A stretch of 64,000 nt of DNA from Alkalimonas mucilaginosa (GCF_036327005.1 NZ_JAUGZK010000013.1:48512-112511), one strand, 5' to 3'; shown: positions 15,863 through 25,107, counted from the stretch's first letter. Made by a program: numbers and translations. The notes: generated by a model from the sequence alone, not told the origin.

Positions 15863-18493
15863 ATGGAACATTATGCGGCCTTGCGGGCCAATGTTGGTTT
15901 ACTGGGAACCCAGTTAGGTGATTTGATCCGCCAGCAATTGGGTGAGACGGTGTATCAGCGCATAGAGCAAATCCGCCAGTTGTCGAAAGAGGCGCGGGCA
16001 GGTGACCTCGGGCAAGAGCAGCAGTTGAAGCAACTGCTGCAATCATTAAGCGATGAGGAATTGCTGCCTGTTGCTCGTGCTTTTGCTCATTTTCTCAATT
16101 TGGCTAACCTGGCGGAGCAGCAGCACAGTACCAGCCAGGAAGTACTGGCAGAAGATCGTCAGGCCGCGCCTTTGCAGGCGATGCTTAATCATTTGCAAGC
16201 CGCCAACCTGGCTCCGGATGAGATTGTAGCTGCGGTGGAGAAGTTAGCGATTGAGCTGGTGCTGACAGCACACCCGACTGAAGTATCGCGCCGTACTGTG
16301 ATCCATAAGCTTACTGAAATAGCGGATTGCTTAACGGCTCTGGAGCAGCAGCGTGCCGATTGCCAGCAGCAGCGGCTGCGTGACAGGATGCAGGAGCTGA
16401 TAGCTCAGCTGTGGTTTACCAATGAAATTCGTGAGCAGCGCCCAACCCCGGTCGATGAAGCCAAATCCGGTTTTGCTATTATTGAGAGCTCACTGTGGCA
16501 GGCGGTGCCGGCCTTTTTACGCGAGCTGGACAGCTGGATGCGTGATGCTGCTGGTCAGGCGCTGCCGCTTGCGGCCACGCCGGTGCGTTTTGCCTCCTGG
16601 ATGGGCGGGGATCGTGATGGCAACCCTTTTGTTACTGCCAAAGTGACGCGGCAGGTTCTGCTGTTAAGCCGCTGGAAAGCAGCCGATTTGTTTATGCAGG
16701 ACCTGGATGTGCTCAGCAAAGAGCTGTCGATGAACCAGGCCAGTGATGAGTTGCAGCAGCTCAGTGAAGCCGCCTTTGAGCCTTACCGGGCAGTACTGAA
16801 GCAATTACAACAACAACTGAGCTATACCCGTGATTGGCTGACCGAAGCGCTGAACCGGGACCGGCTGCAGCGCCCGGCCGATCTAATCTGGCAGCAGGAG
16901 CAATTGCTGGAACCTTTGCTGCTGTGCGATCGCTCCTTGCGTGAATGTGGCATGGCACAAATTGCCGATGGCCGGCTGCAGGATACCATTCGTCGGGTTT
17001 ATTGCTTTGGGGTGACGCTGTTAAAACTGGATATCCGGCAGGACGCGGCCCGCCATACCGGGGTATTCAGCGAGCTGACCCGCCATCTGGGGCTGGGTGA
17101 TTACAGCGCCTGGAGTGAAGACGACCGCCAGGCATTCCTGCTGCGCGAGCTGCCCAATCGGCGGCCGCTTTTTCCAAAGCAGTGGCAACCTTCCGAAGAG
17201 GTGCAGGAGGTGTTGGACACCTGCGATATGGTCGCCCGCCATGGCGAGGAGGCCTTGGGCACCTACGTGATTTCGATGGCGGGTAGGCCTTCGGATGTGT
17301 TGGCCGTGCAATTGCTGCTAAAAGAAGCCGGCATAGGCTTTGCGATGCGGGTGGCGCCTTTGTTTGAAACCCTAAGCGATTTGCAGCAGGCACCGGATTG
17401 CATCCGGCAGTTGCTGGCGATTGACTGGTACCGTGGTTACATTCAGGGCCAGCAGGAAGTGATGATTGGTTATTCGGACTCGGCCAAGGATGCCGGAGTG
17501 CTGGCTGCCGCCTGGGCACAGTACAGCGCCCAGGAGGCCTTGGTGCAGGTCTGTGCCGGTGCCGGGGTGCAGCTGACCCTGTTCCACGGCCGTGGTGGTA
17601 CCATTGGCCGTGGTGGAGCACCGGCCCATGCCGCCATTTTGTCACAGCCACCAGGATCCCTGGATGGCGGTTTTAGGGTCACTGAGCAGGGCGAAATGAT
17701 CCGCTTTAAGTTTGGTTTACCCAAGCTGGCTGAACGTAGTTTAAGCCTCTATGCCAGTGCCGTGCTGGAAGGCATGCTGTTACCACCACCGGTGCCCAAA
17801 ACCAGCTGGCGCCGGGTGATGACAGAGCTGGCTGAAAGCTCTTGTCGGGCTTATCGGGCTATGGTGCGCGAGCATCCGGATTTTGTCCGTTATTTCCGGG
17901 CGGCAACGCCAGAGCAGGAATTAGGTCAGTTACCACTTGGCAGCCGGCCCGCCAAACGTAACCCTAAGGGCGGGGTTGAGAGTTTACGTGCTATTCCATG
18001 GATTTTTGCCTGGTCACAAAACCGCTTGATGTTGCCCGCCTGGCTGGGTGCCGGCAATGCGCTGCAGCAGGTGCTGGATCAAGGCGAGCAAGCAGTGCTG
18101 ACCGAGATGCAGCAAGCCTGGCCGTTTTTCGCGACCCGCTTATCGATGTTGGAAATGGTCTTTTTAAAAGCCGATGCCGCCATTTCCGCTTATTACGATC
18201 AGCGCTTGGTGCCGACCGAGTTGCATGCGCTTGGCAAGCAATTGCGGCAGCAGCTGGCGCATGATCAGCAATTGCTGCTTAGCCTGACCAGGCACCGTGA
18301 GTTGATGGAAAATGAAAGCTGGATCCGTGAGTCCATTATGCTGCGCAATACCTATGTCGATCCTTTGCATCTGCTGCAGGTGGAGCTGCTGCACCGGCAG
18401 CGGCATCAGACGGATACGCTTAGTTCGCAGATCCAGCGTGCCTTGATGGTCACCATCGCCGGTATTGCGGCAGGGATGCGGAATTCGGGGTAG
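15863..18493 (+). CDS. ppc: Phosphoenolpyruvate carboxylase
   Basis: An 876-residue enzyme that adds bicarbonate to PEP to give oxaloacetate, refilling the TCA cycle. The ATG at 15863 fits the family N-terminus (EHYAALRANVGLLG) and has GGAGAGA upstream; an upstream GTG is less likely. Catalytic blocks seen: LTAHPTEVSRRT, MIGYSDSAKDAG, FHGRGGTIGRGGAPAHAA, and the C-terminal SLRAIPWIFAWSQNRLMLPAW, with LRNTYVDPLH and the closing GIAAGMRNSG. Length matches E. coli Ppc (883). Single gene. Confidence 0.97.
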   Translation: MEHYAALRANVGLLGTQLGDLIRQQLGETVYQRIEQIRQLSKEARAGDLGQEQQLKQLLQSLSDEELLPVARAFAHFLNLANLAEQQHSTSQEVLAEDRQAAPLQAMLNHLQAANLAPDEIVAAVEKLAIELVLTAHPTEVSRRTVIHKLTEIADCLTALEQQRADCQQQRLRDRMQELIAQLWFTNEIREQRPTPVDEAKSGFAIIESSLWQAVPAFLRELDSWMRDAAGQALPLAATPVRFASWMGGDRDGNPFVTAKVTRQVLLLSRWKAADLFMQDLDVLSKELSMNQASDELQQLSEAAFEPYRAVLKQLQQQLSYTRDWLTEALNRDRLQRPADLIWQQEQLLEPLLLCDRSLRECGMAQIADGRLQDTIRRVYCFGVTLLKLDIRQDAARHTGVFSELTRHLGLGDYSAWSEDDRQAFLLRELPNRRPLFPKQWQPSEEVQEVLDTCDMVARHGEEALGTYVISMAGRPSDVLAVQLLLKEAGIGFAMRVAPLFETLSDLQQAPDCIRQLLAIDWYRGYIQGQQEVMIGYSDSAKDAGVLAAAWAQYSAQEALVQVCAGAGVQLTLFHGRGGTIGRGGAPAHAAILSQPPGSLDGGFRVTEQGEMIRFKFGLPKLAERSLSLYASAVLEGMLLPPPVPKTSWRRVMTELAESSCRAYRAMVREHPDFVRYFRAATPEQELGQLPLGSRPAKRNPKGGVESLRAIPWIFAWSQNRLMLPAWLGAGNALQQVLDQGEQAVLTEMQQAWPFFATRLSMLEMVFLKADAAISAYYDQRLVPTELHALGKQLRQQLAHDQQLLLSLTRHRELMENESWIRESIMLRNTYVDPLHLLQVELLHRQRHQTDTLSSQIQRALMVTIAGIAAGMRNSG

Positions 18494-18595
18494 GGCTGAT
18501 GCGCGAGGGCACCCAGGATTTGGACGATTGCGGTACGTCCTGGAAAACGGTGTTAAACTAGCACGAACTTTCAGGTCTCATCGTGAACACAAACC

Positions 18596-19732
18596 ATGCT
18601 CACCGCTATTGCCATTGAAAATTATCGTTCGATTGTTCGCCTTAGGTTGCCTTTGCAGCAGCTGAATGTGATCACTGGTGAAAATGGCAGTGGAAAGTCC
18701 AATCTGTATCGGGCACTTCGCTTGCTTGCGTCAGCTGCGACCAATCAATTGGCCGCCAAGATAGCAGCTGAGGGCGGGCTGGATTCCATTTTTTGGGCCG
18801 GGATTCTTTTGCCTGAGATGGGGCAGTCCGCGAAAGAACCCAAGCGCTTGCGTCTGGGGTTCTCAAGCTCGGATTTTGGTTACAGCATGGTATTGGGTTT
18901 GCCAGTCCCTTCATTGTCCTTTTTTGACCGTGATCCGGAAGTTAAATTTGAAGCCATCTGGCATGGACCGCAGCTCAGGCCGGCAAGTGCCCTGGCGCAT
19001 CGTGATGGTCCTGTTGTGCAATCAAGAGATGCCGCTGGTTGGAAGATGATGCATCATCATTGTCTTCCCTACCGAAGTATTTTCGATACGTTGGCAGACG
19101 CCAAAACAAGCCCTGAAATTATGAATTTACGAGAGAGCATGCGCAGTTGGCGTTTTTACGATCACTTTCGGGTGGATGTGGATGCTCCGGCCCGGCAAGC
19201 TCATTTCGGCAGCAGAACCTTAGTGTTGCATCATGATGGTCGTGATTTGGCATCAGCACTGCAAACCATCGCCGAAATAGGAGATGTGAAAGCTTTGCAT
19301 GCCTTAATTGACCATGCCTTTCCGGGGTGCCGTGTTGAGATCCATGTGATGGATGGTAAATTTCATTTGATGTGGCATCAGAGCGGTTTGCGCAGGCCAC
19401 TGAACGCAGCGGAGTTATCGGATGGTACCTTGCGCTTTCTACTGTGGGCGGCTGCACTACTGACACCCAGACCACCCGCTTTGATGGTGTTAAACGAGCC
19501 GGAATCAAGTCTGCACCCGGATTTGTTAGCGGCACTTGGGAAGCTGATCATGCATGCGGCAGACAATACCCAAGTCATCGTGGTGACTCACTCCAGCAGG
19601 CTGAGAGCTGTTTTGCAGCAAGATAAAGCCTGTTCCCACATTCCATTGCTGCAACAAGATGGTGTCACTTTGATCGCAGATCAATCTTGGTTGGATGCCC
19701 CTGCCTGGACCTGGCCAGACCGCATGCGTTAA
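18596..19732 (+). CDS. RecF/SMC-like AAA ATPase
   Basis: A 378-residue P-loop ATPase. The N-terminus I-A-I-E-N-Y-R-S-I followed by Walker A GENGSGKS (28-35) is typical of AAA_21/RecF-like ATPases. The signature region LSDGTLRFLLW, Walker B LMVLNEPESSLHP (about 295-307) and VIVVTHSSRL follow in order, with no long coiled coil between. Walker B has Asn-Glu rather than Asp-Glu. These stand-alone predicted ATPases resemble the ATPase half of OLD-type defence nucleases, but no TOPRIM domain or partner nuclease is seen here. No operon partner. Role unknown. Confidence 0.82.
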   Translation: MLTAIAIENYRSIVRLRLPLQQLNVITGENGSGKSNLYRALRLLASAATNQLAAKIAAEGGLDSIFWAGILLPEMGQSAKEPKRLRLGFSSSDFGYSMVLGLPVPSLSFFDRDPEVKFEAIWHGPQLRPASALAHRDGPVVQSRDAAGWKMMHHHCLPYRSIFDTLADAKTSPEIMNLRESMRSWRFYDHFRVDVDAPARQAHFGSRTLVLHHDGRDLASALQTIAEIGDVKALHALIDHAFPGCRVEIHVMDGKFHLMWHQSGLRRPLNAAELSDGTLRFLLWAAALLTPRPPALMVLNEPESSLHPDLLAALGKLIMHAADNTQVIVVTHSSRLRAVLQQDKACSHIPLLQQDGVTLIADQSWLDAPAWTWPDRMR

Positions 19733-19841
19733 AAGAACGCAGCCTGTGATTCTGAAGCGCGCATCAGTGATGCTAGAATGCAGGGTGCCACACTTTCATT
19801 CCAACATCACCTTGCCATCAAGGACTAAGCCACTGTGTTGG

Positions 19842-20351
19842 TTATTGCGCGAGAGCCAACTTTTGGTTCAGCCCTTGCAAGCGGTATGAGAACTGCTGCA
19901 GATTGTGCTGCACCAGTTCGCTGTCGCTCAGCTTAGCAGCGCGCTGAAAGTCTTGTTGCGCCTTGGCTAGATCCTGCGCCACCCAGTGCATCACACCGCG
20001 GTTGCTGAGTGCCAGCGCTTGCATTTCGCGTCGCTCGGCTGCCGAAGCCTGAGCCTGGCTGCGAGCCAGCGTGATGGCGCGGGTACAAGCCGAACTGGCA
20101 ACGCTGATATCGGCTAGCTGGGTGTTGGCGACACAAAGCGCCATGGTTCGGGCAAAAACATCGCCATCGGCTTTGCTGCTGTGCAAGGTGCTCAGGCCTT
20201 TGGCTGCATCGCCCTGTTGAATGGCGCTGGCGCCGGGCGTTGCTTCGACAATAGCCATCTGATAGTGGTCACTGGCGCTCACCAAGCCTGCGTTGCAGGC
20301 AAGCAGTAAGGCTGCCACAGGTTGTACAATCAAAGAAAGTTTCGCTTTCAT
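19842..20351 (-). CDS. Exported TPR-like protein
   Basis: A 169-residue protein from the ATG at 20351, with GGAGA upstream; longer in-frame starts run into the LysR gene and lack a site. A signal peptide is clear (LSLIVQPVAALLLACNAGLVSAS). The C-terminal half has a tetratricopeptide-like helix pair (LALSNRGVMHWVAQDLAKAQ then DFQRAAKL) and two Cys at V-A-N-T and S-S-A-C-T. Probably periplasmic and protein-binding; no partner can be named. It follows the LysR gene on the same strand after a gap of about 100 bases. Confidence 0.68.
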   Translation of the reverse strand: MKAKLSLIVQPVAALLLACNAGLVSASDHYQMAIVEATPGASAIQQGDAAKGLSTLHSSKADGDVFARTMALCVANTQLADISVASSACTRAITLARSQAQASAAERREMQALALSNRGVMHWVAQDLAKAQQDFQRAAKLSDSELVQHNLQQFSYRLQGLNQKLALAQ

Positions 20352-20457
20352 GGTGATTCTCCAGTTGCTGTCAGCCAAAAGTGCTGACAGTCCTAACTTT
20401 AGAGAGTCCCACCCAATCCTACAAACGATAAAAACAAGACCGATGGTTGAGCAAAAC

Positions 20458-21345
20458 TCATCTGTACTGCTCAAAACTGGCCAGCACCCAGTCAATCAAC
20501 CACTGGATTTCTGGCCGGTCCGGTTGTTGCCGGTGTTGGATCAGGTAATACTTATCCCGGGTAGTCCAGCTGCCATCAAACAGAGCCACTAAAGCGCCGC
20601 TATGAAACCAGGACTGACTGATCGGCATCGGGATCAGTGCAATCCCCAATCCTTGTTCTGCTGCCCGTGCCATGCCAAACATGCTGTCGAGTTGCAGGAT
20701 TTGTTTAGGGCGAAAATGCTCGATACCGGCAAATTCAGCCCATTGATGCCAGGCATGGGGCCGGGATTGATGCAGCAGCAAAGGCAATTGATTGAGTGCA
20801 TCCAGCCCCAGCCGGCTACATTGTTCATACAGGCTGGGGTTGCAGGCGGGTTGGTAACTGATGGCAAAAAGCTCATGGCACAGGGCTGCCTGCGGCGGGC
20901 TGCCAGAAAGGATAATGGACACATCCGTTGGCCGGCTCGGGTCGCTGCGGGTTTTCACCGTATCTACCCGCAGGTTAATGGCCGGGTATTGCGTCGACCA
21001 CCCCCGTAAACGTGGCATAAAGAGTTCGCTGGCAAAAAATTCCGGCATACTGATGCTGACTTCCTTACTGCCGGCATTTTGGCTGAACTCGCTGATGGTA
21101 TGAACCAGCTGCTGCATCACAGGCTGAATGGCCAGATAAAAGCTCTTGCCAGCCGGAGTCAGCTCCAGCGCCCTGGTTTTTCGAACAAACAAACTTAAGC
21201 CCAAATCCTCTTCCAACTGCCTGATCTGGTGGCTGACCGCCGACGGGGTGATGTACAACTGTTCGGCGGTATGTTTGAAACTGAGATTGTCGGCAGCCAG
21301 ACAAAAACAGCGCAGGCCTCGCAAGGGCGGCAGGCGTGTCGACAT
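20458..21345 (-). CDS. LysR-family transcriptional regulator
   Basis: A 295-residue regulator. The N-terminal helix-turn-helix is typical (LRGLRCFCLAADNLSFKHTA, then QLYITPSAVSHQIRQLEEDL), and ~200 residues of substrate-binding domain follow. It is transcribed away from the DsbD-like gene, with 263 bases between the two starts. LysR regulators commonly control the divergent neighbour, so regulation of the thiol-redox pair is plausible but not shown. The effector is unknown. Confidence 0.9.
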   Translation of the reverse strand: MSTRLPPLRGLRCFCLAADNLSFKHTAEQLYITPSAVSHQIRQLEEDLGLSLFVRKTRALELTPAGKSFYLAIQPVMQQLVHTISEFSQNAGSKEVSISMPEFFASELFMPRLRGWSTQYPAINLRVDTVKTRSDPSRPTDVSIILSGSPPQAALCHELFAISYQPACNPSLYEQCSRLGLDALNQLPLLLHQSRPHAWHQWAEFAGIEHFRPKQILQLDSMFGMARAAEQGLGIALIPMPISQSWFHSGALVALFDGSWTTRDKYYLIQHRQQPDRPEIQWLIDWVLASFEQYR

Positions 21346-21608
21346 TAAAAAAACTCCTGATAGTCATATCCAAAGTACTAGCCAAAAAGGTACAGCAAAA
21401 CTCGTGCCTTTCTTTCTGCCTGCTTTTAGTCAGCATTGTAACCAAAATCCGGCTGTATACCGCTCTTTTTTGGTGCAATTCACCTTGCTGGTGCAACCGG
21501 GGCTGGTCGTTTTTTCTTGGGGCCTAGTCGCAGAAAAGCCTAAGCGCTTGATCTACCCCCGCCAGGATGGCGTACACTGAACTGCCAAACCAAACGATTT
21601 GTGATTCG

Positions 21609-23684
21609 ATGATCCGACAGCTATTGATGGTTCTTTGGTGTTTGCTACTTGCTGTGCTTGCAACCAGTGTGCAGGCGGTTTCGACGGGCTGGAAGCAGGC
21701 GCCGCATATTCAGGTGGAGCTGGTGAGCTCACACCAGACGGTATCTCCTGGCCAGACATTTATGCTGGCGCTGCACTTATTACCGCAAGAGCATTGGCAT
21801 ACCTACTGGCAAAACCCCGGTGACTCCGGGATGCCCACCCAGATCCGCTGGCAGCTGCCAGAAGGGGTGACCGTTTCTGATATTCAGTGGCCAGCACCAC
21901 AGGCTTTTTCCATCCCACCCTTGATGAATTACGGCTTTGAAGGTTCCACGGTGCTGCTGAGCAAAGTGACTTTGCCGGCCAATTACACTGGTACCGGCTT
22001 GCTCGTTAAAGCCGACGCCTCCTGGCTGGTGTGCGAAGAAATCTGTATTCCGGGTGATATGGCGTTTGAGTTGCCGCTGGCGGTGGCACGTCAGCCGGCA
22101 GTGTCGGAGCATTACCGTCCGCTGTTTGAGCAAGGTAAAGCAGCGCAGCCGGTGGCTTTGCAGCGGACTGCTTCCTATCAGTTGCAGGATGGTGTGTTTT
22201 CTGCAGTGATCGAGTCCCAAGACGATTTGCTGGTGGACGCCTTTTTTGTGGCGGCCACCGATCTGGTTGAGCATGCCCGTGAGCAGGAGATCAGCTGGCA
22301 GGATGGCAGCTTGCTGATCCGCCAACCACAGAACACTTACTTTCATCAGGCGCCAGAGCAGATTGAGATTGTGCTGACCAGTGGCCCACAGGCTTTCGTG
22401 GTGCAGGCGCAGCGGTTGGATGCAGCTGGCGCTGCGCAGGCGGGTACCGACTTTGGCCTGGCTGCCTTTTTACTGGCGCTGCTGCTGGCGGCGGGTGGCG
22501 GCCTGATCCTGAATTTAATGCCCTGTGTTTTTCCGGTATTGTCGTTAAAAGCCATTAGTCTGGCCAACAGCAGTGGCGATGCCGCCAAACAAAAGCGCGA
22601 TGCCTGGAGCTATACCTTGGGTGTACTGGCGATGTTCGCAGTACTGGCCCTGGCACTCATTGGCCTGCGGGCGGCAGGCGCTGCAGTGGGCTGGGGCTTT
22701 CAGCTGCAAAACCCCTGGTTGGTTGGGGCTCTGGCCTACCTGTTCTTTGCGCTGGGCTTGAGTTTATCCGGGCTGGTGCACTTTGGCAGCCGTTTAATGC
22801 AGTTGGGATCACACCTTGGTCAGCAGCAGGGCGCTAAGGGCTCGTTCTTTACCGGGGTATTGGCGGTGATTGTGGCCAGTCCCTGCACCGCGCCTTTTAT
22901 GGGTGCAGCACTGGGGTATGCCGTGACCCAATCAGCACCGGTGGCCTTGCTGGTGTTTTTGGCCCTTGGTTTTGGCATGGCGTTGCCATTCTTGCTGCTG
23001 GCTTACAGCCGCCGGCTGGCACGTTTACTGCCTAAACCAGGTGCCTGGATGGATACGCTCAAACAATGGCTGGCGTATCCTTTGTACTTAACCACGGTCT
23101 GGTTGCTGTGGGTACTTGGCCGTCAGGCCGGGGTGGATGCGCAGGCGCTGGTGCTGGTGGGTTTGGTTTGTCTGGCTGCTGCGTTATGGCTCTGGGGGCG
23201 TCAGCAACTGGGGCAGGGCTTTCGGTTGGCGCCGCAGCTGAGCTGGGTGTTTGCTTTGCTGGCCATCTTGTTGCTAGTGCTGTTGCAGCCACAGCAGGGG
23301 GGGGCGCTGCAAAGTGCGGAAAACCGGCATTGGGAACCCTGGAGCCCGGCACGCCTGGCTGAACTGCAAGCGGAGCAGCAACCGGTGCTGGTGAATATGA
23401 CCGCTGACTGGTGCATCACTTGCCTGGTCAATGAACGGGTGGCGCTTAATACCGACAGCAGCCGCCAGGCACTGACGGACTATGGCGTGACCTACTTAAA
23501 AGGTGACTGGACGCTGAGAGGTGCTGATATTCATGCTTATTTGCAACAGTATCAGCGCGATGGTGTGCCTTTGTATGTGTTGTACTGGCCGGGACAGGAG
23601 CCAAAAATTCTGCCGCAGATTTTAACGCCAAATACGCTTCGCGATCAGCTTGCACAATTGGCAAATACAACGTCAGGTCATTAG
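21609..23684 (+). CDS. DsbD/ScsB-like transmembrane thiol-disulfide reductase
   Basis: A 691-residue protein from the ATG at 21609, which gives a clean signal peptide ending near VQAVS. Three parts are seen: a periplasmic N-terminal domain with a Cys pair (WLVCEEICIPG), a core of about eight membrane helices with two buried Cys motifs (NLMPCVFPVLS and VASPCTAPFMG), and a C-terminal thioredoxin-like domain with ADWCITC. DsbD-type proteins carry electrons from cytoplasmic thioredoxin to periplasmic acceptors. The N-terminal domain looks ScsB-like rather than classical DsbD-alpha. The next gene, an exported peroxiredoxin-like protein, is a likely electron acceptor. It lies directly upstream of the lanthipeptide locus. 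Confidence 0.9.
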   Translation: MIRQLLMVLWCLLLAVLATSVQAVSTGWKQAPHIQVELVSSHQTVSPGQTFMLALHLLPQEHWHTYWQNPGDSGMPTQIRWQLPEGVTVSDIQWPAPQAFSIPPLMNYGFEGSTVLLSKVTLPANYTGTGLLVKADASWLVCEEICIPGDMAFELPLAVARQPAVSEHYRPLFEQGKAAQPVALQRTASYQLQDGVFSAVIESQDDLLVDAFFVAATDLVEHAREQEISWQDGSLLIRQPQNTYFHQAPEQIEIVLTSGPQAFVVQAQRLDAAGAAQAGTDFGLAAFLLALLLAAGGGLILNLMPCVFPVLSLKAISLANSSGDAAKQKRDAWSYTLGVLAMFAVLALALIGLRAAGAAVGWGFQLQNPWLVGALAYLFFALGLSLSGLVHFGSRLMQLGSHLGQQQGAKGSFFTGVLAVIVASPCTAPFMGAALGYAVTQSAPVALLVFLALGFGMALPFLLLAYSRRLARLLPKPGAWMDTLKQWLAYPLYLTTVWLLWVLGRQAGVDAQALVLVGLVCLAAALWLWGRQQLGQGFRLAPQLSWVFALLAILLLVLLQPQQGGALQSAENRHWEPWSPARLAELQAEQQPVLVNMTADWCITCLVNERVALNTDSSRQALTDYGVTYLKGDWTLRGADIHAYLQQYQRDGVPLYVLYWPGQEPKILPQILTPNTLRDQLAQLANTTSGH

Positions 23685-23752
23685 CGCCTGACACTTTTTA
23701 TGCAGCCAGAGCCGTAGTGGCTGTTTATTTAACAATGAAACGGAGTAATGCC

Positions 23753-24355
23753 ATGAAACTAAAGCAACTTTTCAGCGCCCTGGCGCTGGCTGGTACCGTG
23801 ACTGCGGTGGCTGCCGCACCACAAATCGGTGCTCCGGCTCCGGATTTTACCGTGGTCGATAGCCACGGCCAAACCCATTCACTGGCAGATTTTGCCGGCA
23901 AGAATGTGATTCTGGAGTGGACCAACCACGAATGTCCCTTTGTAGTGAAGCATTACGTCAGCGATAACATGCAGGGCCTGCAGCAGCACTTTGCGGATGC
24001 CGATACGGTCTGGCTAAGCGTGATTTCATCTAAACCAGGCAGCCAGGGCCATGTTAGCCCGGAAAAAGCCAATGAGCTGACCGCTAGTCGCAGTGCCCAG
24101 CCTGCAGCGGTGCTATTGGATGAAAGCGGCGATATGGGTCGTGCCTATGACGCCCGTGTTACGCCGCATATGTATGTGATTGGTAGCGACGGTAATCTGC
24201 TGTACATGGGCGGTATTGATAGCATACCAACCGCCAATCCGGCTGATATTCCTAAGGCGGAGGCTTACCTTGCCAATGCTGGCAATGAAGTTCTCGCCGG
24301 TCAGCCGGTAAGCAAGCCAGTCACCCGCCCTTATGGCTGCAGTATTAAGTATTAA
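23753..24355 (+). CDS. Exported thioredoxin-fold peroxiredoxin-like protein (AhpC/TSA)
   Basis: About 200 residues from the ATG at 23753 (GGAG upstream; an ATG 18 bases earlier is possible). A signal peptide ends near VAAAP. The redoxin fold is seen in APAPDFTVVDSHGQTHSLADFAGK and the active-site-like segment NHECPFVVKHY, which has a single Cys instead of the peroxiredoxin T-x-x-C or thioredoxin CxxC. A second Cys is five residues from the C-terminus. The gene follows the DsbD-like gene by 68 bases on the same strand; the pair probably forms a periplasmic reductive path. A hairpin follows. Confidence 0.87.
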   Translation: MKLKQLFSALALAGTVTAVAAAPQIGAPAPDFTVVDSHGQTHSLADFAGKNVILEWTNHECPFVVKHYVSDNMQGLQQHFADADTVWLSVISSKPGSQGHVSPEKANELTASRSAQPAAVLLDESGDMGRAYDARVTPHMYVIGSDGNLLYMGGIDSIPTANPADIPKAEAYLANAGNEVLAGQPVSKPVTRPYGCSIKY

Positions 24356-24368
24356 ACTATCATCATCA

Positions 24369-24394
24369 ACCAGCAGGCCTTGTTGCCTGCTGGT
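24369..24394 (+). terminator. Hairpin separating the redox pair from the lanthipeptide locus
   Basis: A perfect 10-bp stem, ACCAGCAGGC / GCCTGCTGGT, with a six-base loop lies 13 bases after the stop. The U-run is poor, so read-through is possible. Between 24395 and 24586 no strong promoter match was found, although the region must start lan transcription unless it reads through. Confidence 0.6.
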
Positions 24395-24528
24395 ACCTGC
24401 TTTGTAAACACATTTGTGTTCTTTACTCCAGTGTAGATATTTTTGTAGCAATATCGAAGCTGGTTTTATGTGATATTTAAGTGATAAATTCTTCCGTATT
24501 GTTGTGTTGCTGGGTCTTCATTGATATT

Positions 24529-24560
24529 GATGTGCTGCTTGATGTGATTCAAGCAACATC
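24529..24560 (+). promoter_or_regulatory. Leader hairpin before the first precursor gene
   Basis: TGCTTGA (24536-24542) pairs with TCAAGCA (24549-24555), and GATGT (24529-24533) pairs with ACATC (24556-24560), with a two-base bulge. The structure ends about 16 bases before the ribosome binding site of the first precursor. It could stabilise the mRNA or control translation. Confidence 0.4.
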
Positions 24561-24586
24561 AAAAATTAAAAATGAAGGAAATAACT

Positions 24587-24787
24587 ATGAAGTTAGATCT
24601 AAAAAAATCCGAGCTTGTCAACCTGTCCCAAGATAACAAAGTCTTACCAGAGGCGTTAACTCCGCAAGTGGCCGGTGGTACCCGCCCCATGCCATCTTCA
24701 CCCTTTAATGGTTGTATCACTGCCAATATGGATACATGTGTATCCAATCCGGATGGTTCAACCATAGGGTGTTGCATTATCCCCTGA
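24587..24787 (+). CDS. Lanthipeptide precursor A
   Basis: A 66-residue precursor from the ATG at 24587 (AAGGAA upstream). Residues 1-31 are the shared leader, with L-K-K-S-E-L, VNLSQD, K-V-L-P and the end LTPQVAGG. The 35-residue core holds four Cys and eight Ser/Thr, ending STIGCCIIP. Dehydration by LanB and cyclisation by LanC could give up to four thioether rings. Cleavage is expected after the Gly-Gly by the C39 domain of the exporter. Core ending and length resemble precursor C. It is the first gene of the locus and is followed by hairpins. Confidence 0.88.
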   Translation: MKLDLKKSELVNLSQDNKVLPEALTPQVAGGTRPMPSSPFNGCITANMDTCVSNPDGSTIGCCIIP

Positions 24788-24802
24788 TTTTTAGGCCGTT
24801 AA

Positions 24803-24831
24803 GGGAGAATGCCAGCTCTGCTGGCACTCCC
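24803..24831 (+). terminator. Hairpin after precursor A
   Basis: The stem GGGAG-(AA)-TGCCAGC / GCTGGCA-CTCCC with a TCT loop starts 16 bases after the stop. No U-run follows, so it may be an mRNA-stabilising or processing element rather than a terminator. Confidence 0.5.
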
Positions 24832-24844
24832 AATGATAGCTATG

Positions 24845-24865
24845 TGTGCATTCAGGCACATTTTT
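24845..24865 (+). terminator. Weak hairpin plus U-run between precursors A and B
   Basis: TGTGC / GCACA with a six-base loop is followed by five T. The short stem suggests partial termination at most, allowing some read-through into precursor B. Confidence 0.4.
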
Positions 24866-24921
24866 ATGTCGTTTACTAAGTCCAGTATGGATGATGAAGT
24901 CAGATAATGAGGATTTTCAAC

Positions 24922-25107
24922 ATGAACTTACAATTAAAAAAAGAACAATTGCTTAACCTGTCAGAAGACACCTTGGTTTTACCACTGCAACTTACGCCAC
25001 AGGTTGCAGGGGGAAATACGCTTCAATGCCATTCACCGGTTAGTAGTGAATGTCCTCCAACCGAAACTACGGCAACGATCAGGGAGCTGTTGACCGCTGC
25101 TTGTTAA
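24922..25107 (+). CDS. Lanthipeptide precursor B
   Basis: A 61-residue precursor from the ATG at 24922, with a weak site (GAGGA) upstream. The leader shares LKKEQLLNLSED, LVLP and LTPQVAGG with precursor A. The 30-residue core has three Cys (positions 5, 13 and 30) and nine Ser/Thr, including a T-E-T-T-A-T run. It ends in Cys, so a ring could close at the last residue. The core shares no obvious sequence with A, C or D. Confidence 0.85.
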   Translation: MNLQLKKEQLLNLSEDTLVLPLQLTPQVAGGNTLQCHSPVSSECPPTETTATIRELLTAAC

